Of a DNA stretch of 64,000 nt, positions 52,503-64,000 are shown piece after piece (positions within the stretch are counted from its first letter, which is position 1; each line of letters begins with the position of its first letter). The stretch is from Glandiceps talaboti (lineage: Eukaryota > Hemichordata > Enteropneusta > Spengelidae): assembly GCF_964340395.1 (NCBI RefSeq), contig NC_135551.1, positions 10,020,379 through 10,084,378 on the forward strand, read 5' to 3'. A model generated the notes under the pieces. The model did no database searches and was not told where the DNA came from. It was given only the letters and a program-made list of their open reading frames with translations. Made by a program: the position numbers and the translations under genes.

Positions 52503-53457
52503 ATATAGAGTGTTCCGATTGCTATGACCCGTTCATGGTATGCTAAACAACGTAGTGTTCCATAGCAGGAAATCAACATCATGCCACGAAGTTAAACGGT
52601 GAAATGAACACGTACAATAAATGTACAAATCTCACAGCTCCCTCACTACAACTCTGCCTTTATTTCCACGTTTCACTCATCGCTTCAAAACTGCGGTGAA
52701 TTCGGACAAACGCGGCGGAAATGAGCTTCTGTTCGCTTTATTGATTTCACAAATGAGGTCTATTTTTGGTGTTGCATCGACAATTTAGACCAACTTATTG
52801 TGAACTGGGGTTGAAGTTAAAAGCCGTCTGTGCAGCCGGACATCTACCTGGACAATGGAGCTATAATGTAAACAATTGTCAATTAGTGTTTATTACTGTC
52901 GATTTCAACGTTAACATACATTGTTCATTTCATTCTCCTATGTTTTTTGCATGATAGAGAGCGAGCGCGCGAACTCGCCATAGTGTCGAGAGAAATGTTT
53001 ATTTCACAGACCTTTTCACACTACAGTAAGTTTTAGCACCGCCATATGATTAAGGCCGATACGTTTTGTCTCAGTAACCATAAAGCCATTTGAATATTAA
53101 AAACAAAAACACGTGATTAATTATAAATTGCATTATCGCAAAGTCTTGTCAAAATAAAAAAAAGTCATCTTGTTTTACTTGAACTTCAAGACCGAACTAA
53201 AGTTATCAATTCTGATAATGTAAGGGGCGAGAGCGATAGTCCTAACCTTTCCACTGGGTAGACTGATACAATACTTGTGTATTTACCACTTTTCTTGTTC
53301 GTATCTGAAGCGTGGCCCTTTTTTACCTAAAATGAATTATTCATGTACAGGACCATAGCGAAGTTTAATTATTCCTACAGACACTGTAACAGAAAATGAG
53401 AATGGTAGGAAGTGAACTGAAAACTGAAGTATAATGGCCATTGTAATCATTATCCGC

Positions 53458-54156
<699 letters not shown>

Positions 54157-54779
54157 GGCCCCTCCATTTCTCCCTTTACTTCGTATTTCCATACAATCTT
54201 TATTGTAACACAATTTGGCTCTGTACCAAGTTCCCCTAACTAACATTAGTCAATCCAAGTACAAACAAACCTATCGTTTGACTTTACTCTGTCATTTGTC
54301 TGCAATCTTCTCATTTGATGCCAATAGCCTTTATTGTGGTCAAAAAACAGAGACAATGATCATTGTGTCGATGACATTCTCTATTAGAGCTAAAGAGGTG
54401 TTTTAACGGTTTATCGACAGCAGCATTTTGGTCTTCGCGCTATGATGTCATACAAACACTAGCGTTTGTATCTCGATAGGGGATAAACAAACTCAAAATC
54501 TGTCCAACAACAATGTATGATAGCAAACAAAATAGTGGATCTGTGTGGACTTGTAATAGAACCTATTTATTCGACACGGAATGTGACCATCAGAAGTTAC
54601 AAAACAAGACGCTGTATTTGATTTACCGTCTATTTCGATCCATGAATCTATCGACAGGTAACAAATAAGTGTCCGAGAGAAATTTAGTGATTGAAACAAA
54701 ATGCCCAAATCCAACTGCATATGAATTCCCCTAATATATGTGTCTCCCAAAAGTTTTTTTAAAAGAATAAATGGTTTGA

Positions 54780-54925
54780 TTTTGAAGTAAGAGTGTCGTT
54801 CAGTTTGATTCTATCGGAACAACGGGATTTTATTCCTGGACACCCCGGTTTCCTCCTGCCTAGAACTAACAATATGAACACGTATAAAGAGTCGGCCATC
54901 ACTGGAGTTCTTCGTACTAGGTAAA
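54780..54925 (+). mobile_element. SINE body fragment (related to 7728-8041)
   Basis: GTAAGAGTGTCGTTCAGTTTGA, GGACACCCCGGTTTCCTCC and GGCCATCACTGGAGTTCTTC match 7828-7965 in order. The tRNA-like head is missing. 54156-54779 shows no other feature. Confidence 0.65.
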
Positions 54926-55039
54926 GACTGATATATTGTTTGTTTTTGCTTCTGCTTTTTTTTAATTTTTCAGGTTTAAGATTATTGTTTTTAGTATGAA
55001 GGCAACATATAACACGATTTGTAGCTTATTTTGCATTTC

Positions 55040-55570
55040 TGAGTAACAATTTTCCATAATTTCAATCCAATCCATGGTGGACGGAAGAAACGCCATATTT
55101 CGACTAAAACATTGAATTGTGTATTCCCGTAGCGGTAAGCTTGTTTGGTCATTTACGTCACTGTTTACTCCAATTGTTTACCGAGTCAAAAAAAAAACCC
55201 GACAAATACTTAAAACGGTTATCACAGTTGGTTTACTTTGGTCGTGTTCCCAAAGTGGTCAGATAACGGCGATGGAATGTTTGTCTTCGTCGTCTGTTAG
55301 GATCACCTTGCTAAAGCTTCTGTACTCCCCCCACGGCGTCTCTAAAGTCACGTGACCCACACTATAGAAATAGTGTATTGTGTCTGGAAATCGTGCAATT
55401 CAAGATCGTCCCCTCCATTTCATGCATACGGTACGAACACCATTCATTATTTAGATGCAGTGTATGAAAGCAGCTCCAGTCTGCACTACGACGTACTTCC
55501 AATAATTGGTAAAAATGAGTTTGTTTTATGTTGATTGGGGGAAATAAACGAAAACAAACTTATTTATTTG
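55040..55570. promoter_or_regulatory. Candidate regulatory patch (CpG-richer, clustered factor motifs), no gene attached
   Basis: Within about 450 bp are a CRE/ATF-like TTACGTCA (55153-55160), three TGTTTAC or GGTTTAC forkhead-type motifs (55162, 55175, 55230), a palindromic E-box GTCACGTGAC (55347-55356), and another TGTTTAC near 55586. The base composition is less AT-rich than its surroundings. Two short open frames here have no domains. Purely a motif-level suggestion; chance occurrence is possible. Confidence 0.25.
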
Positions 55571-55799
55571 TTTGTTGTTAGCGTGTTGTTTACTCTCTGT
55601 CCGAACTATGCTTAGACAACTAGAATAGTAGTCTGGAGATTTTGTTGGTGAATGCTTCTCCGTGTGTACTTACCACTCACTTTGCTTTCAACTCCACTTT
55701 ATCACGTGCTCAGAGGATGCACTTGTTGTGCTCCAGTAAGTGGTGAAGGGGTACTATGTAGTGACGTGTGTGTATATCTTTAAGATCAGCTCCTTACTT

Positions 55800-56258
55800 A
55801 AAGACTAATTCAATGATTCAAGATGTTCCTTAACAACATTTCAAGCCGTTTTTGGAGTGAAAAAAAAACCAACGCAAGACGCTCTTTTGCACAGCTACCA
55901 ATACTTGAAGACATTGTTATATAGCTATAATGGGACCTTGCTTGTAACTTGTGACTCAAGGCGTCGTATACTAGTAGTCAAGACTACTGACAAGCCAATT
56001 CAAGATGTTCTTTAGCCAAGACTTCAAATTGGAGACATTGTTTACCTAGAACTACTTATTTAAGATGTTCTTTATCCACAACTAACGACTCAAGACGTTT
56101 TTGAGCCTCAAATATCAAGTCAAATGGGTTACGTTTCTTAACCAATACCAGTTAACGACGGTTTGTTTTTATTTTGTTACCAATAACCAACAATTCAAGG
56201 CCATTTCACTAACAACAGCCAAATACGTCTTTCCTCACAACTACCAATTCAAGGAGGT

Positions 56259-56295
<37 letters not shown>

Positions 56296-56321
56296 CGTCG
56301 TCGTCGTCGTCGTCGTCGTCG

Positions 56322-56360
<39 letters not shown>

Positions 56361-56660
56361 TGTTATGGTTGTTTTCAGTAACCGACAACTGCCAATTCAA
56401 GACATTTTTATCCACAACTGACAACTCAAGACATGTTTAAGCCACAAATACCAATATAATTTAAGACGGTTTTTTACCCATAACTGTCAATTCATCATGA
56501 TATTTTCACCCACAGCTGCCACCTCAAGATTTTTTATCCACAACTGCCAACTCAAAACTTTTTTTATCCACAAATGCCAATCGAATATGCATGATAACTT
56601 TAGTTACCAATTCAAGAACCTCTTTGTGCATCTCCCGGTTGAAGACCTTTTTTTAACCAA
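55800..56660. repeat. Degenerate ~35-45-bp repeat array with embedded GTT/GTC tract
   Basis: Variants of CAACT.CCAA.TCAAGAC followed by TTTTT..CCACAA recur about 18-20 times across 860 bp, strongly diverged. At 56263-56359 a (GTT)n(GTC)n(GTT)n block interrupts the array. No coding potential. Confidence 0.7.
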
Positions 56661-56939
56661 AAGCTATGATGAGTAACTTAAATCAAATTCCAATGGCCCA
56701 GATATGATCAGAGCTTAATGTGATCGATGTAGTACACAACATGACAAATCTAAATATCGTTATGTAAAAAAAACCCCACACATTTAGTGACGAGAGCTGT
56801 TAATAGGTCATTCATGACATCTTGAGTGGTTTAGTCACACCCAACAGGTAAATCGGTATTGGCCGAGAAATGATAGGGCTGTCCGAAATCAAACACCAAC
56901 TTAACAGACACATACATAAATAAATAAGCAAACAATCAA

Positions 56940-57186
56940 AAAAACTAATGAACAAACAAACAAACAAACAAACAAACAAACAAACAAACACAACAGATAT
57001 ACATAACAGTAGAGCTATCATTGCTAGAATTAATCAGTACATTAGATCGATCGTTAGATTGATCAAATAACATCCAAGTAAATACACATCTACCAGGCGT
57101 ACCAACCACCGACTTACTCATCGTGACGTCACTATATATCTACCTGAGTACCTGTTTGTCTTATTATCATACATACATACATACAT

Positions 57187-57235
<49 letters not shown>

Positions 57236-57280
57236 TACATACATACATACATACATACATACATACATACATACATACAA
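56940..57280. repeat. CAAA and ACAT/AC microsatellites
   Basis: (CAAA)n at about 56952-56990 and (ACAT)n(AC)n(ACAT)n at 57168-57279. The AC block sits symmetrically between two ACAT blocks. Confidence 0.95.
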
Positions 57281-60200
57281 AGTATGTTGGAAAAGTTTCA
57301 CGCGTTTCTCTTCTCAAACATGACACATTTTGATTTTACCAAGCAAGCAGACGATTTCTGATTCACATAATATTCTGACGAACCTTACCCAGAAAGGAAC
57401 GAATGCTATATTTGCCATTTGAAAGAATGACAGTACAAGCAATAATTTAGCACCTTTTAAAGATTTTTGGCAGAAAAATATTTTCACTCTTCTTCTGTAT
57501 GTTGTATCGTTAGATATTGGGTCATTATGAAAGGGGGTCAGATAGGGATTTTCCGCAAAAAAATTGTATCTTTTAAAAAGGTAAGACAATATATACGTGT
57601 CCAACCAACTGACCCTGTTGGAGGAGAGCTTGATAGGTTTTACTAGACGTACCTGAAGATTTGTCAGAATTGTAAAATTGGCTTCATTTTAATACTAGAA
57701 TTACCATCTCATCGGTTGGTGTCACCTGTTTCTCAATTCAATATACAGTGAAGCTGAGAAGGGATGAAATTTATTTTCACTTGTAATGTGTAATATAAGT
57801 TTTTGGAAGAGATAACCAAAGCCTGAAGATTTTGATGTCAAATTTATCACATATATTAAGAAAAATAAAACCAAGATGATGTTAATAGAACAGTAGCCTC
57901 TTCAAAGATACAATTTGTTTTATAATCCCATTTCTGATAAAATCGGTCCGACACCGTGAGATCATTTTCTTGGGTGTGATCTCTCATTAAAAAGGGACGT
58001 TGATTTTGTAATTGCATGATCTTTCTCACCCCCCCCCCCCAGGCATCTAAGTAGTACACTGTGTTACATACATACATAAACTAGGATCGGTCAGGTTATT
58101 CGAAACATCCCTTTATTTATACTCCGTAAAAGAAACTAGCACTATAGTTCTAAAAAAATATATGAGGTATCAAAAATATAGTTAGGCAAAATCTTAAAAA
58201 ATGTTTGTTTCAGATCATGACTTCAGAATATAGGTTAGATTGGTTGGTTGGAATTTTATTTCATTTTACCTAAATTAAAAAAAAATTACTTAATAAGATA
58301 AGATACTCATCGGTCACAATACCTTCGAGAGAGTTTGATGTGATGTAAAAGAAGTAAATGAAGTCAATAATAAATTAAGTAGACGAACACGTTATGTAGA
58401 CTGTACTGTTATAGTCTTAAAAGACCTGGTTTTTCTCTGGAATACTATTTTTTTAAAAGTGACTACAAATGAGGCAAAGGTATGATGGTGTATATGGACA
58501 TAGAAGTAAATTGTTATCATTTTACCTTTTTGCATGCAAAAATAATATTTAGAGCCAGGGGCTTAAACTAGGATCGGTCAGGTTATTGGAAACAACCTGT
58601 ATATTTTTTATTTAGCCCTAGAACTACAAGAAATTGTGTACCGAACATACAAGAACTATAAATATATAGCACAGCAAAACAAGGAGGGCAAATACTAATA
58701 GGGCATAATTTCTTGATTGGTTTATTTGCCACTCTTGTGTTTGTGTTTAATTGACATGTGGTGATATTGGTAAGATGCAAATCACTGCTCCAAAAGACCG
58801 TAGCCATGGTAACTGAAAGATTGCAGACCGTTATTTAGCTGTTTTAGTATTAGGCAATTCCTAGGTGTTAAGATGACGTAGTCGTTCTGTTCTGACTTGG
58901 ACTATCGCATCGCAGCGCCTGTGTTTTATTTTTATTCTTTCCAGTATATAATACAAAGTCATGTATGTACATTCGAATTGTGGTACGTATACATGTACAC
59001 GTAAATGTCTTGGCATCATCTATATATGCAAATCCTGATAGACATTTGTGACTTTGAGATGTCTTTTGGAACTGGGGTAGTAGGTCGTTAACCCTGAACT
59101 GAGTCTGCTGACGGCACACAGACGAAACTTTTCTGGGGGCATGGTTCACGTGTAGCCCGTGGTAGCCTACAAGAATCCCCGTAGTAAGAACACGGTATTA
59201 TTATACACGTTATACTTTAGTGTCGGGTACACAATGACCTCGAATAGCAGGTTGTCTTGCTATGTTTTATTAAAAATCATTCAATTAATGTGGTCAACTT
59301 TGTTTCTATTAGAAGATCATAACCACCTTGGACGAAATACAGAAAACGGCCTGCCATATGTCTGTCTACATGAGGCACCTGCAACCAACACTGTCACGGC
59401 TGGTGCCAATTTGGACCATGTAGCGAACTCCGCCATGTCCAGGCACGGCAAAAGTCTAGCAGAGAGAATTGCGACATGAGAACCCTGAAAATATTCGGGC
59501 TGTGTTTATGAGAAAGGAAAACACAGTAAATTGATGTAATTGGTAAAAAGGAACTGAAAACCAACTCAATTTTTTTAACAAACAGCGTGATTCAAAACAG
59601 CTTTTAGTGCAGTCTGGTATATGATATTGTGTAGTGGCAAGATTTCAACAAGCCTGACTCTCCAGACTAACCATTCCTAGTCAACAGAAAAACAGCGTTG
59701 TCATTGAGAAAAGGTATCATAACGCGATTTTAACGTTTGTTTCGGGTTTGCACTTTGTTCGTATCAAAAATGTAAATTTACTAATAAGTATTTTAATATC
59801 CGTGAAAGGATTTCGTTCACGTGTAAATTTAAAGAATTGATGTGGCATATGAGGTTTTTTTCTACAACACGTACCAACTAAAATGAATATTTGAATTTAA
59901 CAAATAAAAACTTCTCAATGAAAGGAAAAACACCCACAGTTTTTGAGAGTTATAAAGCAAAGTTTAGTTTACAGGTAAAAGAGAAGAAAAAGTAACTTTG
60001 CAACATTGTTAGTGTGTTTGTACGTTTTACGTTAATTACCCTGTACCTCTCGGTTTCGTTCTGATGAAACTGTCAACATTAATTGTGTGTGCATTTAGTA
60101 TTCCGAAGCAAGATATTAAACAAAAATATATCAACCTTGTCAATGATTCTTTTTTTAAAAGGACGGTGGTAGGATTAGTTGAACTCTTCCGATGGTTTGG

Positions 60201-62415
60201 TAAGACGCCGTCGGCTATGATAGTTGATAGGGCTACGGTGGCACAATTTGATATTAAGAATAAATGTCAAGTTTGCTTATAGAATTTAATCTATATTAAT
60301 GTAATTTAGAGAGTGCACTCATAGATTCAGGGTAGATTCACAGTTGAGTTTAGGACTCTGTCCAAGATTTAAAAACTATAACTTCTATGAAGTTTTGGGG
60401 ATTTCAAAAATAGACAACCCCCAATACAATTAATATATCATACACGAATAAATATAAGCACAAAAGAGCAACTATGTATTTCTTAGTCTACATAATTTGT
60501 TCTATGCATACAACGACCCACAATGATCTCAGTCAGTCTATCCCACAGATTTAAAACTATACACAGGCACGTCGTACTTCTTAGAAAAGTTAACGAATTT
60601 TTTGGCATGGAACACAACCTGGCAGGGACTTAACCTTAGATGGGTAGCGTACTGTTATCTCAGTACGAAACGAACGGTTACAATTCAATACCGAACGAAT
60701 GGTTCACTGCGAGCATAAATTGATTCCAGGCGAAACGACGGTACCCACCCCCATATGGTGTTAACAGTTTCATCATGAAGCCACTCCGTATTGAAACATT
60801 CCCAGGGTGTATTCTTTCCCAGTTTCTCCTGGTCTGAAAGGGATTACGACCGATTGGTATGAAATCTGAAACATTTATGAAACATTTGAAAAAAAAGTGT
60901 AGATTTCAGTGTCTTTTCAACTATTCATAGACAAGCGAAATCGACAATACTTTGTTATACTGGGCACTTGTTCGCCACATTGATCACAGACTTGGGACCC
61001 CGGATGGCTATTTTGCATTGACAAGTTCAAAAGCGTTCAGTTTTAGTAAATTATTATGAGTCGGATTTTGTTCTATTTTAAAAATGTTCATTATGGAATT
61101 AAAATTGTTTGCTACGACAATGACTGTCCATTTTGAAATAAGATATCACCTTATCACACTGAAATTGTTTTAACAGATGAAAAAAAGAAATCTACAATAT
61201 CAAATCACTGCATTACCTACAGTTGTCGGAGATACAATTCTGTAACATTTAACATTGTTTACTTTCCAAAATTTAATCTGGTCTAACTTCAAATGTTCGC
61301 ATCAAAGAAAAAAAATACCACACCCTCGGCACAATTTGTGGCGTTGCATTATTTCCAGGCTCGGCCGGTAACTACATCCTAAAATATCGCTTGAACTAAT
61401 AGGCACCCCATTGAAATGGACATGATTTAGTTTTGTTTCCCAGAGGTTCAAAAGTAATTAACTGCAAGGGGTGTGATCTAGATTTCATTAGTGGTAGTGT
61501 CAGTCGAGACATAATCAATATGCTATTTCGATTTTGAGATCATCAGTTTCATTGTTGATTTCATTTTCTGTGTCACACAACCAATTGATTTTTTAAAAGT
61601 AGCATTATAAATATATATAAATAATATATGAAACAATTATGTTTAATAATATGATTTGATACCGAATAATGTTACCATGACGATGATCCATATATTTTTC
61701 TAGACTTTTAGTGGGCTAGGCACTCTTTTTCGAGTTTAGAGCAAGCCCGATTCGCGCGATCGATTTGTGAAACTACATACTACGGTCAGTGAACCAGGCG
61801 TCGGCGTTTCTCGCCCCCTTTAATACTGAAGTCAATTTAACCTTATCAGTCATTTGAAGTAAACTTTTGGAAAGTGGTGATTGTTTTAAAACAAAAAGTC
61901 TTCCACGAGAAAATCAAAATTAATGAACGGATCCTTTCATTTCTTCCTGTCTCATGTGGAACAAAGGATTTAAATATAGAAATATAAAAATGTGTGTTAA
62001 CTTTTGTTCGGTGAAAACAGGGTTTGTACCGCGACTACACGGATGGGGTTTAGTTCACTTATATACACATAATAACAACAACGAAGGAAATGTATATTTA
62101 GAAGAGTATATACTTTATACAATTACCTCAAACAATCCCAGATTTTAAAAGCTTGAGGCCAAGTTAGGGCTAGCATTCAAATTTGAATGTGACAAACAGT
62201 TGTCTGGCCATTTTTTTTCTTGTATGTGGTCTGACAGATCTATTGAGAAAATTTGGTCCAACACAAACGAATGATCCTTCGTAAATATGTATGCTGATAA
62301 GATAGCCTTTAATGCGAATACCCAGGATTGAATCCCCGGCCTTTTATTGAACAAATTAAAATAAGTTACTTATATTTCGTGAGAAGAGAGTTGTTTCTAA
62401 AATCGATCGGATGAA
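57281..62415. other. 5.1-kb AT-rich stretch without a supportable gene
   Basis: Short open frames exist (59159-59479, 106 codons; 60064-60282, 72 codons; 57314-57604 minus, 96 codons), but none shows a domain, a splice context or repeat support. AAACTAGGATCGGTCAGGTT occurs twice (58078 and 58566), suggesting a dispersed element end. A C10 run is at 58029. No tRNA or rRNA was seen. Confidence 0.5.
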
Positions 62416-62717
62416 TATGTGTCAGTTAAGTCACTTATTACAACTATCACAACAGACGACATGTATACATAACAATATACATACAGTCAATCCCAAAATA
62501 ACCACATATATTAAAAGTTATTACAGCAAAAAAAGTAAATGAACAATGCAAAATTTGGGGAAATACTAAAGAGAACTTACAATGACGGAAACGTTTTTCT
62601 CTATAAAGAAATTCAGAGGTAACGGTGATAAAATAGCGTGCGTACGTTAACGTTGATAAGCAAAATGGATACCATAGGGTGTCATGATCATAATCTTGTA
62701 ACATTAATAGCGATTTT

Positions 62718-62788
<71 letters not shown>

Positions 62789-62856
62789 AGTTAAGTCACT
62801 TATTACAAATATCACAACAAACAACATGAATACATAACAATATATATACACAGTCA

Positions 62857-62921
<65 letters not shown>
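62416..62921. repeat. Direct repeats with embedded (TA)n tracts
   Basis: The ~75-bp block TATGTCAGTTAAGTCACTTA..CATACATAACAATATA..CAGTCAATC occurs at about 62417-62493 and again at 62783-62857. (TA)n tracts at 62719-62784 and 62859-62921 abut the second copy on both sides. Confidence 0.85.
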
Positions 62922-62926
<5 letters not shown>

Positions 62927-64000
62927 GAGAAACGGGTAACTATGACAACAAGCGATGGAGTTTAACAAGTACATTTTAGACTCCACGTCGGAGTAGTACA
63001 TTTTAATAGAACCAATGTTATTACAGAACCACACTAAATTTATCTTGATAACTCATTAGGGAATATGTTGACATTATACTTGTGCCAAGATCGATAAGTT
63101 TACTATATTTGTATGCCGGGATTCTAAAAATTTCAGAAGTTGAAATTTTGCAAATATTTGGCATAATCAGTTGGGCCACGAACCACTCGTGCCAAACAAG
63201 GCCAACAAGTGTTTGACGCGTGTTACAAGATTCATAAGTTAACAAAAAAATTGAAATGTGCTGTGAACCGTATAATAGTGTAGAATTTCCTTAATAACGA
63301 TTTGGTTGGCTTAATTTTTCATTTTACGTAAAAGGCAAGCTCGACTTACGATTGCTTTTTCTAATTATACAGCTCGCCTGACTTTGAAGGTTATTAACTC
63401 TGCTTTTGGTGGTTTTAATAAAAATTAATAAAAACTTTGTTGAAACACAAAGCGATTGCGGCCTAGGATGACAACGAAAGACCAATCCCAAAGGGGTTAT
63501 CTTTCAATTCGGCGTGTGCTCGGCTACCGAAGATAGCATTATGAGACGGTACCGCGGGATGATGCCACGAAGGTATTCGACACCCCAGCTTGAGATATGA
63601 CATTAAATATAACATGGTGGGCCGTCTTCATGTCATAAAAATCTGAAGAGACCATCGAAAAACTTCGAGAAATTCGACAGAGCAGTGCGCGTGGCAAATT
63701 CCAGACCCTGTTCCACGTTGTGTTCTCAGCATGGTACAATTTTTCATAAAGAACCAACGCACTGAGGTGAAAAATGTCTATATTATTAAGTAGAAACGAT
63801 GTGACCCATCAGGGTGAACAAGAAGTCGTTGCTATCAACTCGTCACCCACTGTATAAACCCAAATGAGAATTCGAGTAGTGTTTCTATTTGTACTTTCAT
63901 TGAATTTCTTAAGAAATTTCTCCAACGAAGCACCCGATATACATTATCGCAAACGGTTCGAATTACTCGATAAATCAAACAAATATGGAACGGAGTCGAA
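62922..64000. other. Terminal spacer, nothing recognised
   Basis: No splice-supported open frame, RNA gene or repeat. A 72-codon minus-strand frame (63539-63757) shows no domain. Confidence 0.5.

Noticed and set aside
59159-59479. 106-codon frame with DHNHLGRNTENG and CLHEAPATNTVTAG
   Set aside because: No family recognised, no splice or expression context, and an isolated ATG frame of this length is expected by chance in 20 kb of spacer. A protein search would decide.
60064-60282. 72-codon frame (SIPKQDIKQKYINLVNDSFF..)
   Set aside because: No recognisable domain; too short to support alone.

Overview
The window is metazoan nuclear DNA. Its genes are split by many GT-AG introns, it is AT-rich, and it carries very many microsatellites, minisatellites and small dispersed repeats. 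The single gene I can support is the ortholog of the ROS1/sevenless receptor tyrosine kinase, on the + strand. Domain order and many alignable stretches match vertebrate ROS1, but the repeats and the divergent C-terminal tail point to an invertebrate, probably marine. I cannot name the species: hemichordate, cephalochordate, echinoderm and lophotrochozoan are all compatible with what I see.

Layout. Positions 1-1714 are non-coding or repeat; the 5' exon(s) with the start codon and signal peptide lie outside the window. From 1715 to 41761 I join 39 exons whose splice phases all agree. They give 7530 nt, that is 2509 residues plus a stop. In order: cysteine-rich N-terminal remnant, FN3-1, FN3-2, YWTD-type beta-propeller 1, FN3-3, propeller 2, FN3-4, FN3-5, propeller 3, FN3-6 to FN3-9, one transmembrane helix, juxtamembrane segment, complete tyrosine kinase domain (P-loop, VAVK, HRDLAARN, DFG, YxxxYY activation loop) and a long lineage-specific tail with SKATG repeats and three YxN motifs. 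Residue numbers below count from the first exon in the window.

The oddest parts are inside the gene. One exon end is tandemly multiplied as eight in-frame 36-bp copies, each with an intact 5' splice site (10625-10915). Elsewhere a 3' splice site with the first exon bases is repeated four times at a 62-bp period (24940-25160), and the three upstream copies lead to an in-frame stop. One intron uses a GC donor. A ~2.1-kb TIR transposon sits 7 bp inside a kinase-domain intron. The intron after the transmembrane exon is a minisatellite that stays open in the upstream frame, so its retention would encode a membrane-anchored, kinase-less receptor.

Introns and the 3' flank hold several families of small inverted-repeat elements, many flanked by TTAA, plus a tRNA-derived SINE, a LINE 3' fragment and foldback elements. 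From 41762 to 64000 I find no convincing gene. That stretch is 3' flank with large tandem arrays (44.2, 45.4, 47.6-48.8, 51.8, 53.5-54.2 and 55.8-56.7 kb), TTAA elements and otherwise unremarkable AT-rich DNA.
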